Assembly: GCA_044345075.1 (NCBI GenBank)
Contig: JBIJBU010000131.1
Span: 1-5,122 of the forward strand
Direction: 5' to 3'
Origin: CAIKZY01 sp044345075
GTDB lineage: Bacteria; Actinomycetota; Actinomycetes; S36-B12
DNA length: 5,122 nt
Position 1 is the stretch's first letter; each line of letters opens with the position of its first letter. A program made the translations under genes and the position numbers. This document shows positions 1-5,083 of this stretch, one piece after another. The notes under the pieces are model-generated. The model had not been told where the DNA came from. It did not search any database and saw only the letters and a program-made list of their open reading frames with translations.

Positions 1-292
1 GCTTGGGAAGGGTCACCCGAGCTAGAGATGCTGCTGGTGACAGTTGTGGAAGCTGGTTTGGCACAAAGAAGGGTTTGCCTCGACGATCGACATGCTGCTC
101 GAAATCAAGAACCGAAATGGCGACTAGCCGCTGGCCGTTTGCGGCCAGGAGCCTCTCGAGGGTGTCGAGGGTGGGGCTTCTCCGGCCATGTTCAAAGGCC
201 GAGACATTGGGACGCGAGGTGCCCGCCAACCGAGCGACCTCGGCCTGAGTGAGGCCCGAGACACGGCGGGCCTCTGAAAGCAGGGACGACAC
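1..292 (-). CDS. XRE-family helix-turn-helix regulator, possible antitoxin (partial, C-terminus off left edge)
   Basis: An open frame of 97 codons runs from a GTG at 292 to the left edge without a stop, so the gene is cut by the window. Residues about 5-53 form a clear XRE/Cro-type DNA-binding domain: LTQAEVARLAG (14-24) is the first helix pair, TSRPNVSAFEHGRRSP (25-40) the turn and recognition helix, and LDTLERLLAANG (42-53) the closing helix. Residues 70-97 (RRGKPFFVPNQLPQL, then LARVTLPK) resemble, from memory, the tail of regulators of about 170-180 residues often found beside nucleotidyltransferase (AbiEii-like) toxins; that link is inference. The start was chosen because GGAGG (297-301) lies 4 nt upstream; this spacing is short, and an in-frame ATT lies at 302-304. 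A TAG at 320-322 blocks any longer reading. A perfect dyad just upstream suggests autoregulation. The domain is certain; the antitoxin role is not. Confidence 0.85.
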   Translation of the reverse strand, partial: MSSLLSEARRVSGLTQAEVARLAGTSRPNVSAFEHGRRSPTLDTLERLLAANGQRLVAISVLDFEQHVDRRGKPFFVPNQLPQLSPAASLARVTLPK

Positions 293-304
293 GACACCTC
301 CAAT

Positions 305-320
305 GTATCGTTTTCGATAC
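305..320. promoter_or_regulatory. Perfect inverted repeat, likely operator of the XRE gene
   Basis: The sequence GTATCG-TTTT-CGATAC is a perfect 6-bp dyad with a 4-nt spacer, lying 3 nt upstream of the GGAGG of the XRE gene. XRE/HipB/HigA-type regulators commonly bind short TATC..GATA-like dyads over their own promoters, so autorepression is a reasonable inference. There is no T run after it and the arms are AT-rich, which argues against a terminator. Confidence 0.55.
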
Positions 321-322
321 TA
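317..322 (-). promoter_or_regulatory. Candidate extended -10 of the XRE gene
   Basis: Read on the minus strand, TAGTAT (TANNNT type) is preceded by TGA, giving an extended -10 of the form TGNTANNNT. Transcription would start near 310, inside the dyad at 305-320, leaving a leader of about 18 nt that contains GGAGG. No good -35 is seen 17 nt upstream. A second candidate -10, TACATT at 302-307, would put the start almost at the GTG. Confidence 0.35.
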
Positions 323-368
323 TCACAGATGACAATGATTCCAGCAGTGTGTCTGGGTCTTCCCGCGG

Positions 369-1196
369 TTAGAACGCCCGAATCGGGCGCGCCTTCAAGC
401 TATAGCTGGTCGCTTCTGAACTCGTCGCGGCGCCGGCAGTAAAGACCTGCACCCATGCTTGCGTCGCGTTGTTGAGAGACGAGCTCCAGTACTGCTGCCC
501 GTTCTCTAGCCCATAGGCACCGGCGGCAAAGCCGGCATCCTGCGAACCGGAGCAGGCCACTGATGGCGCTGCAGGAGCGCTCGGATTCCGCGAGTAGTTG
601 CACAGAGCATTCAACTCATCCTTAGAGGGGATGTACCACTGCCCGGCGCTGCCATTGGTTCCGGCGTACGCGGCGGCGAGATTGGCAGCGCCAGCCGAAC
701 AGGTGGCAGCCATGGCGGCCGAATTAGCTGAGCCTGTACCGATCGCCGTTCCGCCGGCACCGGTAACGGTCGACGGGTACTCGCGGCACCAGTCGATACC
801 CGGATCACCGGCAAGGAATCGCCACGTGCGCGGAGCTACCTCGTAGTGCACGCCGTTAGAGATCAAGAAGACAAGACCGCCGCCGGGGCCGATTGAGCCG
901 AGCGGGTACGGGTCACCACTACGTGCCCACGTGATCGCCCGCGTGCAGGTCCAGCCTCCGCTGCCCCCATTGGCCCACTGCTCCCATGACGGATGCCAAC
1001 TGGAATCTGTTCCCCACGATGCCTGCCATGGAGTCTCGCCGGGTTGAGCGGTGCAGGCCTCGGTCTGGCTCGAGCGCTGATACGACTGGGTCCAGACCAT
1101 GTCGGCGGAGGCTGAGTTGGCACCGATCAGCAGGCCTGCAACCGCGACCATTGCTGTACCGATAGCCACCAGCGAGGTGGTGCGGATAGATCTCAT
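369..1196 (-). CDS. Secreted Trp/Cys-rich protein with DUF1566/Lcl-like C-terminal domain
   Basis: This 275-residue protein is predicted to be exported. Residues 1-31 are a Sec signal peptide: basic MRSIR, a hydrophobic stretch about 8-26, and an ASA cleavage site before D32. The mature N-terminus (35-90) has eight Trp and ends GGWTCTRAITW. Next come GPGGGLVFLI (103-112) and YEVAPRTW (118-125), then WYIPSKDELNALC (187-199), YWSSS (236-240) and a terminal LKARPIRAF. This last set is the pattern of DUF1566/Lcl-C domains, which are thought to have a C-type-lectin-like fold. Six Cys (48, 84, 137, 166, 199, 215) could form three disulfides. No LPXTG motif, lipobox or C-terminal membrane anchor is visible. 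The start is the ATG at 1196, because GGAGGTGG (1199-1206) sits 5 nt before its GGAGG core; an ATG 4 codons upstream would place that motif inside the gene. It follows yggT after 30 nt on the same strand. The ligand and role are unknown. Confidence 0.85.
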   Translation of the reverse strand: MRSIRTTSLVAIGTAMVAVAGLLIGANSASADMVWTQSYQRSSQTEACTAQPGETPWQASWGTDSSWHPSWEQWANGGSGGWTCTRAITWARSGDPYPLGSIGPGGGLVFLISNGVHYEVAPRTWRFLAGDPGIDWCREYPSTVTGAGGTAIGTGSANSAAMAATCSAGAANLAAAYAGTNGSAGQWYIPSKDELNALCNYSRNPSAPAAPSVACSGSQDAGFAAGAYGLENGQQYWSSSLNNATQAWVQVFTAGAATSSEATSYSLKARPIRAF

Positions 1197-1226
1197 GACC
1201 ACCTCCATCGATGCCGTTTCGAGCGC

Positions 1227-1520
1227 TCAGCCTCTTCCGAGGCCTTGCACAACTCCAATAAGGATGTTCAGCGCGACCAGCACGATCAAGAACGCCAGGT
1301 CGAAGGAGAAGTTGCCGAGACGAATCGGCTTGATGAACCGGCGCAGGAACTTCAGCGGCGGGTCAGTGATCGTGAAGACGAACTCCGTGATGATCAAGAT
1401 GAAACCGGTCGGCCGCCACGAGCGCGAGAACGCCTGAACTAGATCGAGGATCAGGCGAGCGATGAAGGTAAGCCAGTACAGCCACAGCACCGTGGCCAGG
1501 ATTTGCCATACGGCAGACAT
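1227..1520 (-). CDS. yggT: YggT-family integral membrane protein
   Basis: This 97-residue protein has the usual length and layout of the YggT family. A first hydrophobic segment spans about residues 3-31. A middle part carries the family signature TDPPLKFLRRFIKPIRLGNFSFDLAFL (52-78), and a second hydrophobic segment covers about 73-92. It is expected in the cytoplasmic membrane. YggT proteins travel with sepF and the division genes in actinobacteria and cyanobacteria; their exact job is not settled, with roles in division, nucleoid or thylakoid placement, or osmotic response proposed. It starts at an ATG 8 nt after the sepF TAG, with a weak AGGG (1527-1530) six bases upstream, so co-transcription and coupling with sepF are likely. 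It ends with TGA at 1227-1229. Confidence 0.93.
   Translation of the reverse strand: MSAVWQILATVLWLYWLTFIARLILDLVQAFSRSWRPTGFILIITEFVFTITDPPLKFLRRFIKPIRLGNFSFDLAFLIVLVALNILIGVVQGLGRG
1230..1243 (-). other. Small GC hairpin at the yggT 3' end
   Basis: On the minus-strand transcript GCCTC-GGAA-GAGGC forms a 5-bp stem with a GGAA tetraloop in the last codons of yggT, followed at once by the palindrome GAGCGCTC (1221-1228). There is no T run, so it is not a standard intrinsic terminator. It could stabilise the 3' end of the sepF-yggT message or mean nothing. Confidence 0.25.
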
Positions 1521-1528
1521 GACGAGCC

Positions 1529-2134
1529 CTAACTCTGGTTGAAGAAACCATCCTCGGCGACCTGCGCACGAGCCTGGTCACCGACATCGACGTTGGGGGG
1601 CGAGAGCAGGAACACCTTGTTGGTGATGCGCTCGATGGAGCCACGCAGGCCGAACACGAGGCCGGCTGCGAAGTCGATGATGCGCTTGGCATCGGTGTCG
1701 TCGAGCTCGGTGAGGTTCATGATCACCGGCACGCCATCGCGGTAGTGCTCGCCGATGCGGCGGGCATCGTTGTAGCTGCGCGGGTGGATGTTCTCGATGC
1801 GGCTGATGTCCATTGGGCGACGGTCGGCCAGTGGCGCGGTGGTCGGGCGACGATCGGGGGCCGAGTCACTGCGGAAGGTGCGCACGCCACGCGTATCGGG
1901 CTGCTGCGAGGAACGGCCATCGGGGATGGTGCGCACGCTGTTGGTGCGGTAGCGATCTTCACGGTCGTCGTAGCGATCGTCGTAGCGGTCTGAAGAGCCA
2001 CGGGAGGACGAAGAACTCCGCGAGTCACGACCGCGCACATCACGACGAACATCGTCGTAGTCGTCGTACTCCTCGTAGTCGGTGTCTTCGACCAGACCGA
2101 GATAGACGGCCATCTTGCGCATTGCGCCCGCCAT
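1529..2134 (-). CDS. sepF: Cell division protein SepF (membrane anchor of FtsZ)
   Basis: SepF of 201 residues. Residues 1-14 (MAGAMRKMAVYLGL) are the amphipathic helix that binds the membrane. Residues about 16-106 are an acidic, then Arg/Ser/Asp-rich flexible linker that includes a DRYDDRYDDRED repeat. Residues about 107-184 are the globular FtsZ-binding domain, with VPVIMNLTELDDTDAKRIIDFAAGL (135-159), FGLRGSIERITNKVFLLSP (161-179) and the typical tail GFFNQS. In actinobacteria SepF is the main membrane tether of the Z-ring and binds the FtsZ C-terminal peptide, which is present in the FtsZ of this window. The start is the ATG at 2134, which matches the family N-terminus and has AGAAAGG (2144-2150) 9 nt upstream. 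A GTG one codon earlier (2137) has tighter spacing and cannot be excluded. The stop is TAG. It lies 69 nt after yggS and 8 nt before yggT. Confidence 0.97.
   Translation of the reverse strand: MAGAMRKMAVYLGLVEDTDYEEYDDYDDVRRDVRGRDSRSSSSSRGSSDRYDDRYDDREDRYRTNSVRTIPDGRSSQQPDTRGVRTFRSDSAPDRRPTTAPLADRRPMDISRIENIHPRSYNDARRIGEHYRDGVPVIMNLTELDDTDAKRIIDFAAGLVFGLRGSIERITNKVFLLSPPNVDVGDQARAQVAEDGFFNQS
1963..1986. repeat. Two-copy 12-bp tandem repeat in the sepF linker
   Basis: GGTCGTCGTAGC (1963-1974) is followed directly by GATCGTCGTAGC (1975-1986), 11 of 12 bases identical. On the minus strand it encodes the repeated tetrapeptide RYDD/DRYD of the SepF linker. The unit length is a multiple of three, so changes in copy number would keep the frame and only alter linker length. 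Confidence 0.7.
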
Positions 2135-2161
2135 CACCCGCCGCCTTTCTCCGTGGTGCTC

Positions 2162-2180
2162 CAAAAGCCCATGAGGGCTC
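2162..2180 (-). terminator. Terminator-like hairpin between yggS and sepF
   Basis: On the minus-strand transcript GAGCCC-TCAT-GGGCTTTT forms a stem of five Watson-Crick pairs plus one G-U, with a 4-nt loop, and runs into a T run of four. It lies in the 69-nt yggS-sepF gap, 28 nt before the sepF ATG. The stem is short, so partial termination or attenuation is more likely than a strong stop. Confidence 0.45.
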
Positions 2181-2185
2181 CGACC

Positions 2186-2203
2186 CGTGGGGTCTCCCCC
2201 ACG
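2186..2203 (-). other. Perfect 7-bp GC hairpin directly after the yggS stop
   Basis: The sequence CGTGGGG-TCTC-CCCCACG is a perfect 7-bp stem with a 4-nt loop, and it abuts the yggS TAA. No T run follows it directly; 5 nt on comes the second hairpin at 2162-2180. It could protect the yggS mRNA 3' end or work with the second hairpin as a composite terminator. Confidence 0.55.
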
Positions 2204-2926
2204 TTACTTCAGATACGAGCGGTTCCCGAGTACCGCGCCGCCCACACGGACATGTGTCGCCCCGGCGGCAATCGCCTCTTCCAGGTCATCGCTCATCCCG
2301 GCGCTCATCATCGAGGCCGATGGGTAGGACGCCAGCAGCGAAGCCCGCACCGCAGCCAGACGAGCAAAGGCATCCACCGGGTCACCCGGATGCGGCGCCA
2401 CCCCCATCACCCCGCCAAGCGAAAGACCAGGAGCAGACGACACCAGCTCCGCCAGCTCAGGCACCGACGACGGCACGGCCCCGCCTCGCCCGGCTACAGG
2501 TTCAGGATCCAGATTGACCTGGATCAGAACAGACAGCGCGCGACCGGCCAACTCAGCACCGCTTGACAGAGCGCCCACCAGCGACGACCGATCAACCGAG
2601 TGCACGACATCAGCCCAGCGAGCCACCGACTTCGCCTTATTCGACTGCAGTTGCCCGATCATGTGCCAGCGAAGCGATGACGAGAGCGAGCCGAGCTCCG
2701 CGTGCTTGAGCGAAGCCTCCTGATCCTTGTTCTCGCCGATGTCGGTCACGCCCAGCGAAGCCAAGAGCGCAATGTCAGATGCCGGGAAGGTCTTGGTCAC
2801 CACGATCAGGTGAACCGGGTCGGTACGCCCGCAGGCGGCCCGAGCCGCATCAATTCGAGCATGCACCGAGGCAAGGTTCAAGCGGAGTTGCTCTAAGCGT
2901 GACTCCTGATCAACCGCGGGCTTCAT
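2204..2926 (-). CDS. yggS: YggS/PROSC-family PLP-binding homeostasis protein
   Basis: This 240-residue member of the YggS (PLPBP, COG0325) family binds pyridoxal 5'-phosphate on a single TIM-barrel domain. It has no known catalytic activity, and known members buffer PLP and affect amino-acid pools. Visible motifs are LIVVTKTFP with the PLP lysine K45, GENKDQE (64-70), WHMIGQLQSNK (87-97), HSVD after it, and the C-terminal phosphate-binding part SAGMSDDLEEAIAAGATHVRVG. The start is the ATG at 2926, with AGAGGA (2934-2939) 7 nt upstream; an ATG 12 codons further up lacks such a site. The gene is divergent from the 62-codon plus-strand gene, with 66 nt between the two starts, so it may need its own promoter; I saw no convincing one. 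It ends TAA, followed at once by a GC hairpin. Confidence 0.96.
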   Translation of the reverse strand: MKPAVDQESRLEQLRLNLASVHARIDAARAACGRTDPVHLIVVTKTFPASDIALLASLGVTDIGENKDQEASLKHAELGSLSSSLRWHMIGQLQSNKAKSVARWADVVHSVDRSSLVGALSSGAELAGRALSVLIQVNLDPEPVAGRGGAVPSSVPELAELVSSAPGLSLGGVMGVAPHPGDPVDAFARLAAVRASLLASYPSASMMSAGMSDDLEEAIAAGATHVRVGGAVLGNRSYLK

Positions 2927-2980
2927 GCCCCCATCCTCTCGCGGAAGGCAACTTCGGCGCACCGCGAGCCGAGACAGGCA

Positions 2981-2986
2981 TAACCT
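2981..2986 (+). promoter_or_regulatory. Candidate -10 for a leaderless plus-strand message
   Basis: TAACCT fits the actinobacterial TANNNT -10 pattern. Its last T lies 7 nt before the A of the ATG at 2993, so transcription would begin at or next to that A. No Shine-Dalgarno sequence lies between, as expected for a leaderless gene. No recognisable -35 was found. Confidence 0.4.
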
Positions 2987-2992
2987 GCGTGC

Positions 2993-3181
2993 ATGAGTTC
3001 ACCACTATCTCCGTTGGAGGACGCAAACGGTATTGACGTGTCCCTCATCCGGGCCAAGTTGCGTCTCACCCCAGCACAGCGGGTGGCCGAACTCGTTACC
3101 GCCGTCAGGATCCTTCAGGCCGTGCGCTCTACGGCACACGCCGGGCTTACATCCGAGCAGCAATCCCCTGCCGCCCCGTGA
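2993..3181 (+). CDS. Small conserved-looking hypothetical protein, 62 aa
   Basis: This is the only plus-strand gene I can support. Residues 12-46 (NGIDVSLIRAKLRLTPAQRV, then AELVTAVRILQAVRS) resemble a common type of small bacterial protein with an [I/V]D[V/L]SLIR...L.LTP.ERL core and a long helix after it. I recall such proteins only as uncharacterised, sometimes near nucleotidyltransferases. The pattern predicts a short helix followed by a longer amphipathic helix. The N-terminal 11 and C-terminal 15 residues are low in complexity. It has no ribosome binding site; a TAACCT hexamer is placed for a leaderless transcript. It starts 66 nt from yggS in the divergent direction, and its last 35 nt overlap the end of pgeF head-on. 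Codon choice is G/C-rich at third positions in the core, as for a real gene. Function is unknown. Confidence 0.68.
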   Translation: MSSPLSPLEDANGIDVSLIRAKLRLTPAQRVAELVTAVRILQAVRSTAHAGLTSEQQSPAAP

Positions 3182-3881
3182 CCCCATCACGGCGATACGA
3201 GAACAACGAATCAAGTTCCGCCGTGCACCCCGGCACGACAGAGGCCGTAACCCCCAGCAGCGATAGCTGCGCCAGCACCCCGCCAGCCACGTTGATCCGC
3301 GGTGAGACCCCAGTCGGGATCGAAGCAGCAGCCACCACCGGATGCACCGATGAGCGCAGCAACGACACCCGCTCCAGCGGCACGGGGTAACACGAAGCAC
3401 AGATCGACGGCCCGACCACGGCACGAATCCCCCGCGCCCCGTGAGCCCGCATCACTGACACGGCCGCAGAAACAATCCCTGCCCCGAGCCCCTTCCACCC
3501 GCAGTGCACCGCAGCGATCACAGTCCCCTGCCGATCACAAAGAACCAGGGGCACGCAGTCAGCTGCCAGAGCAAGAAGCCCCAACCCCGGCGTCACCGAC
3601 ACCAGCGCATCAACCCCCGAATAAACGCCCGCCGAATCCACGACAGCAACATCACCCCCGTGGCACGCATCGAGCACCGCCAGCCCAACCCCGCCCATCA
3701 AGGCAGAGACAGCACCAAGGTTCGAAGCAACGCAAGCAGGGTCATCGCCGACATGCCCCGCCAGATTCAGCGAGGAAAAGGGCGCAGAGCTAAAGCCCCC
3801 CGAACGACCGGTGGCCGCCCAGAAGACTGGACGGCCACCGGGTGACGACGGATCGAGACGACCCTCGGCAACGGGATTCAC
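3147..3881 (-). CDS. pgeF: PgeF/YfiH laccase-domain protein (peptidoglycan editing factor)
   Basis: This 244-residue protein carries the full set of Cu-oxidase_4 (YfiH, DUF152) motifs: GGFSSAPFSSLNLAGHVGDDP (28-48), CHGGDV (73-78), ADCVPLVLCD (107-116), AVHCGWKG (124-131), GPSICASCYPV (157-167) and LFSYRRDGVTGRQG near the end. The metal site H74, C109 and H126 is intact. E. coli PgeF removes L-Ser misplaced in peptidoglycan precursors, and other members act on purine nucleosides or phenolics; which activity applies here cannot be told. The start is a GTG 2 nt after the ftsZ TAG, with no clear Shine-Dalgarno sequence, which points to translational coupling or reinitiation from ftsZ. It ends TAA and overlaps the plus-strand small gene by 35 nt. 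Confidence 0.95.
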   Translation of the reverse strand: MNPVAEGRLDPSSPGGRPVFWAATGRSGGFSSAPFSSLNLAGHVGDDPACVASNLGAVSALMGGVGLAVLDACHGGDVAVVDSAGVYSGVDALVSVTPGLGLLALAADCVPLVLCDRQGTVIAAVHCGWKGLGAGIVSAAVSVMRAHGARGIRAVVGPSICASCYPVPLERVSLLRSSVHPVVAAASIPTGVSPRINVAGGVLAQLSLLGVTASVVPGCTAELDSLFSYRRDGVTGRQGIAARM

Positions 3882-3883
3882 GA

Positions 3884-5002
3884 CTACTTAAGGAAATCCG
3901 GAATATCGAGATCGTCGTCAGAGTCGTCGAACACGATCGTTCGCGGCTGCTGAACGGGACGGTCGGCCGGGGAAGTGACGACCGGCACCTCGCCGGTGGC
4001 AGCTGATTCAACAACTGCCTTGGCGGCAACTGCCGACACCTTGCGTGCCGGCGGCTCGCCGCCGTCGAAGCCTGCGGCGATAACCGTGACGCGAACCTCG
4101 TCGCCCAGGGTGTCGTCGATGACGGCGCCGAAGATGATGTTGGCGTCGGGGTGAGCAGCGTCGCTGACCAGACGGGCAGCTTCGTTGATCTCGAACAGGC
4201 CGAGATCGCTGCCGCCGGAGATGGAGAGCAGAACTCCGCGGGCGCCGTCGATGCCGGCCTCGAGCAGCGGGCTGGAGATGGCACGCTCGGCGGCCTCAAC
4301 CGCACGATCCTCGCCACGAGCCGAGCCGATGCCCATGAGGGCGGAGCCGGCCGAGTGCATGACGCTCTTGACGTCGGCGAAGTCGAGGTTGATCAGGCCC
4401 GGGGTGGTGATCAGGTCGGTGATGCCCGAGACGCCCTGCAGCAACACATGGTCGGCCTGGCGGAAGGCGTCGATGACGGAGATGTTGCGATCCGACAGCG
4501 AGAGCAGGCGGTCGTTCGGGATCACGATCAAGGTGTCGACCTCGGCACGCAGTGCCTCGATGCCCTCATCGGCCTGAGCGCCGCGACGGCGACCCTCGAA
4601 GCCGAACGGGCGGGTAACAACGCCGATGGTCAGTGCGCCGAGTGAGCGAGCAATGCGGGCCACGACGGGTGCGCCGCCGGTGCCGGTGCCGCCGCCTTCG
4701 CCTGCGGTCACGAAGACCATGTCAGAGCCGCGCAAGACCTCTTCGATCTCGCCCTCGTGATCCAAGGCGGCCTTCTGGCCAACCTCGGGGTTCGCGCCGG
4801 CGCCAAGGCCCCGGGTGAGCTCACGGCCGATATCGAGCTTGACGTCGGCGTCGCTCATCAGCAGAGCCTGAGCATCGGTGTTGATGGCGATGAACTCCAC
4901 GCCCTTCAAACCGACCTCGATCATGCGGTTCACGGCGTTCACGCCGCCACCGCCGATGCCGACGACCTTGATCACTGCCAGGTAGTTCTGCGGAGCTGCC
5001 AC
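3884..5002 (-). CDS. ftsZ: Cell division GTPase FtsZ
   Basis: Complete FtsZ of 372 residues. It polymerises with GTP into the Z-ring that organises septation. Seen in order are the nucleotide-binding start KVVGIGGGGVNAVNRM (12-27), NTDAQAL (41-47), the tubulin signature GEGGGTGTGGAP (101-112), RPFGFEGRRR (131-140), PNDRLL (162-167) and the T7 synergy loop NLDFADV (205-211) with the GTP-hydrolysis aspartates D207 and D210. The globular core ends near residue 316. A linker of about 45 residues follows, then the C-terminal peptide DDLDIPDFLK, which binds SepF and FtsW in actinobacteria. The start is the GTG at 5002: GAAAGGA (5011-5017) lies 8 nt upstream and the family alignment starts there. 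A 19-codon extension to an ATG at 5059 has no family-like residues. The stop is TAG, with pgeF starting 2 nt later. Confidence 0.98.
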   Translation of the reverse strand: MAAPQNYLAVIKVVGIGGGGVNAVNRMIEVGLKGVEFIAINTDAQALLMSDADVKLDIGRELTRGLGAGANPEVGQKAALDHEGEIEEVLRGSDMVFVTAGEGGGTGTGGAPVVARIARSLGALTIGVVTRPFGFEGRRRGAQADEGIEALRAEVDTLIVIPNDRLLSLSDRNISVIDAFRQADHVLLQGVSGITDLITTPGLINLDFADVKSVMHSAGSALMGIGSARGEDRAVEAAERAISSPLLEAGIDGARGVLLSISGGSDLGLFEINEAARLVSDAAHPDANIIFGAVIDDTLGDEVRVTVIAAGFDGGEPPARKVSAVAAKAVVESAATGEVPVVTSPADRPVQQPRTIVFDDSDDDLDIPDFLK

Positions 5003-5010
5003 AGCCCGTT

Positions 5011-5017
5011 TCCTTTC
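5011..5017 (-). promoter_or_regulatory. Ribosome binding site that fixes the ftsZ GTG start
   Basis: GAAAGGA on the minus strand lies 8 nt before the GTG at 5002. It decides in favour of the GTG over the upstream in-frame ATG at 5059. Confidence 0.75.
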
Positions 5018-5058
5018 GTTGGGCGCGACAGGGGAAGTCACGCTCGACCCTGACCACA

Positions 5059-5083
5059 AACCCTCAATCTCAACCTGAGGTTA
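5059..5083. promoter_or_regulatory. Nested inverted repeats in the ftsQ-ftsZ spacer
   Basis: On the minus strand AACCT-C-AGGTT (5072-5082) is a perfect 5-bp dyad around one base. AACCTCA (5076-5082) can also pair imperfectly with TGAGGGTT (5059-5066), and TTGAG occurs twice (5069-5073, 5063-5067). The TAACCT at 5078-5083 could serve as a -10, but no -35 is visible. From memory, similar AACCTCA..TTGAGGGTT strings occur before ftsZ in other actinobacteria; the role here is inference. The elements could be a regulator site, an ftsZ promoter part or an mRNA leader fold. Confidence 0.4.

Noticed and set aside
3..252. Plus-strand open frames at the left edge
   Set aside because: They are antisense to a convincing XRE helix-turn-helix frame on the minus strand and show no domain.
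355..368. Possible terminator after the secreted-protein gene (GGG-TCTT-CCC and CCGCGG)
   Set aside because: The stems are only 3 bp and there is no T run.
1197..1208. Secreted protein starting 4 codons earlier at the ATG at 1208
   Set aside because: The GGAGGTGG at 1199-1206 would then be coding; it is ideally placed for the ATG at 1196 instead.
1813..2517. Plus-strand open frame of 234 codons
   Set aside because: It lies antisense across sepF and yggS, both certain by motif. Its product is Arg/Pro/Ser-rich low-complexity sequence typical of a GC-rich shadow frame.
2927..2962. YggS starting 12 codons earlier at 2962
   Set aside because: There is no ribosome binding site before it, whereas AGAGGA fits the ATG at 2926 and the family N-terminus.
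3302..3793. Plus-strand open frame of 163 codons
   Set aside because: It is antisense to the motif-complete pgeF, and its product is dominated by Pro, Gln and Arg with no recognisable domain.
4151..4645. Plus-strand open frame of 164 codons, and the overlapping minus frame 3790-4317
   Set aside because: Both are other-frame readings of ftsZ with no domain and no ribosome binding site of note.
5003..5059. Longer FtsZ starting at the ATG at 5059
   Set aside because: The extra 19 residues do not look like FtsZ, and the strong ribosome binding site at 5011-5017 would lie inside the gene.
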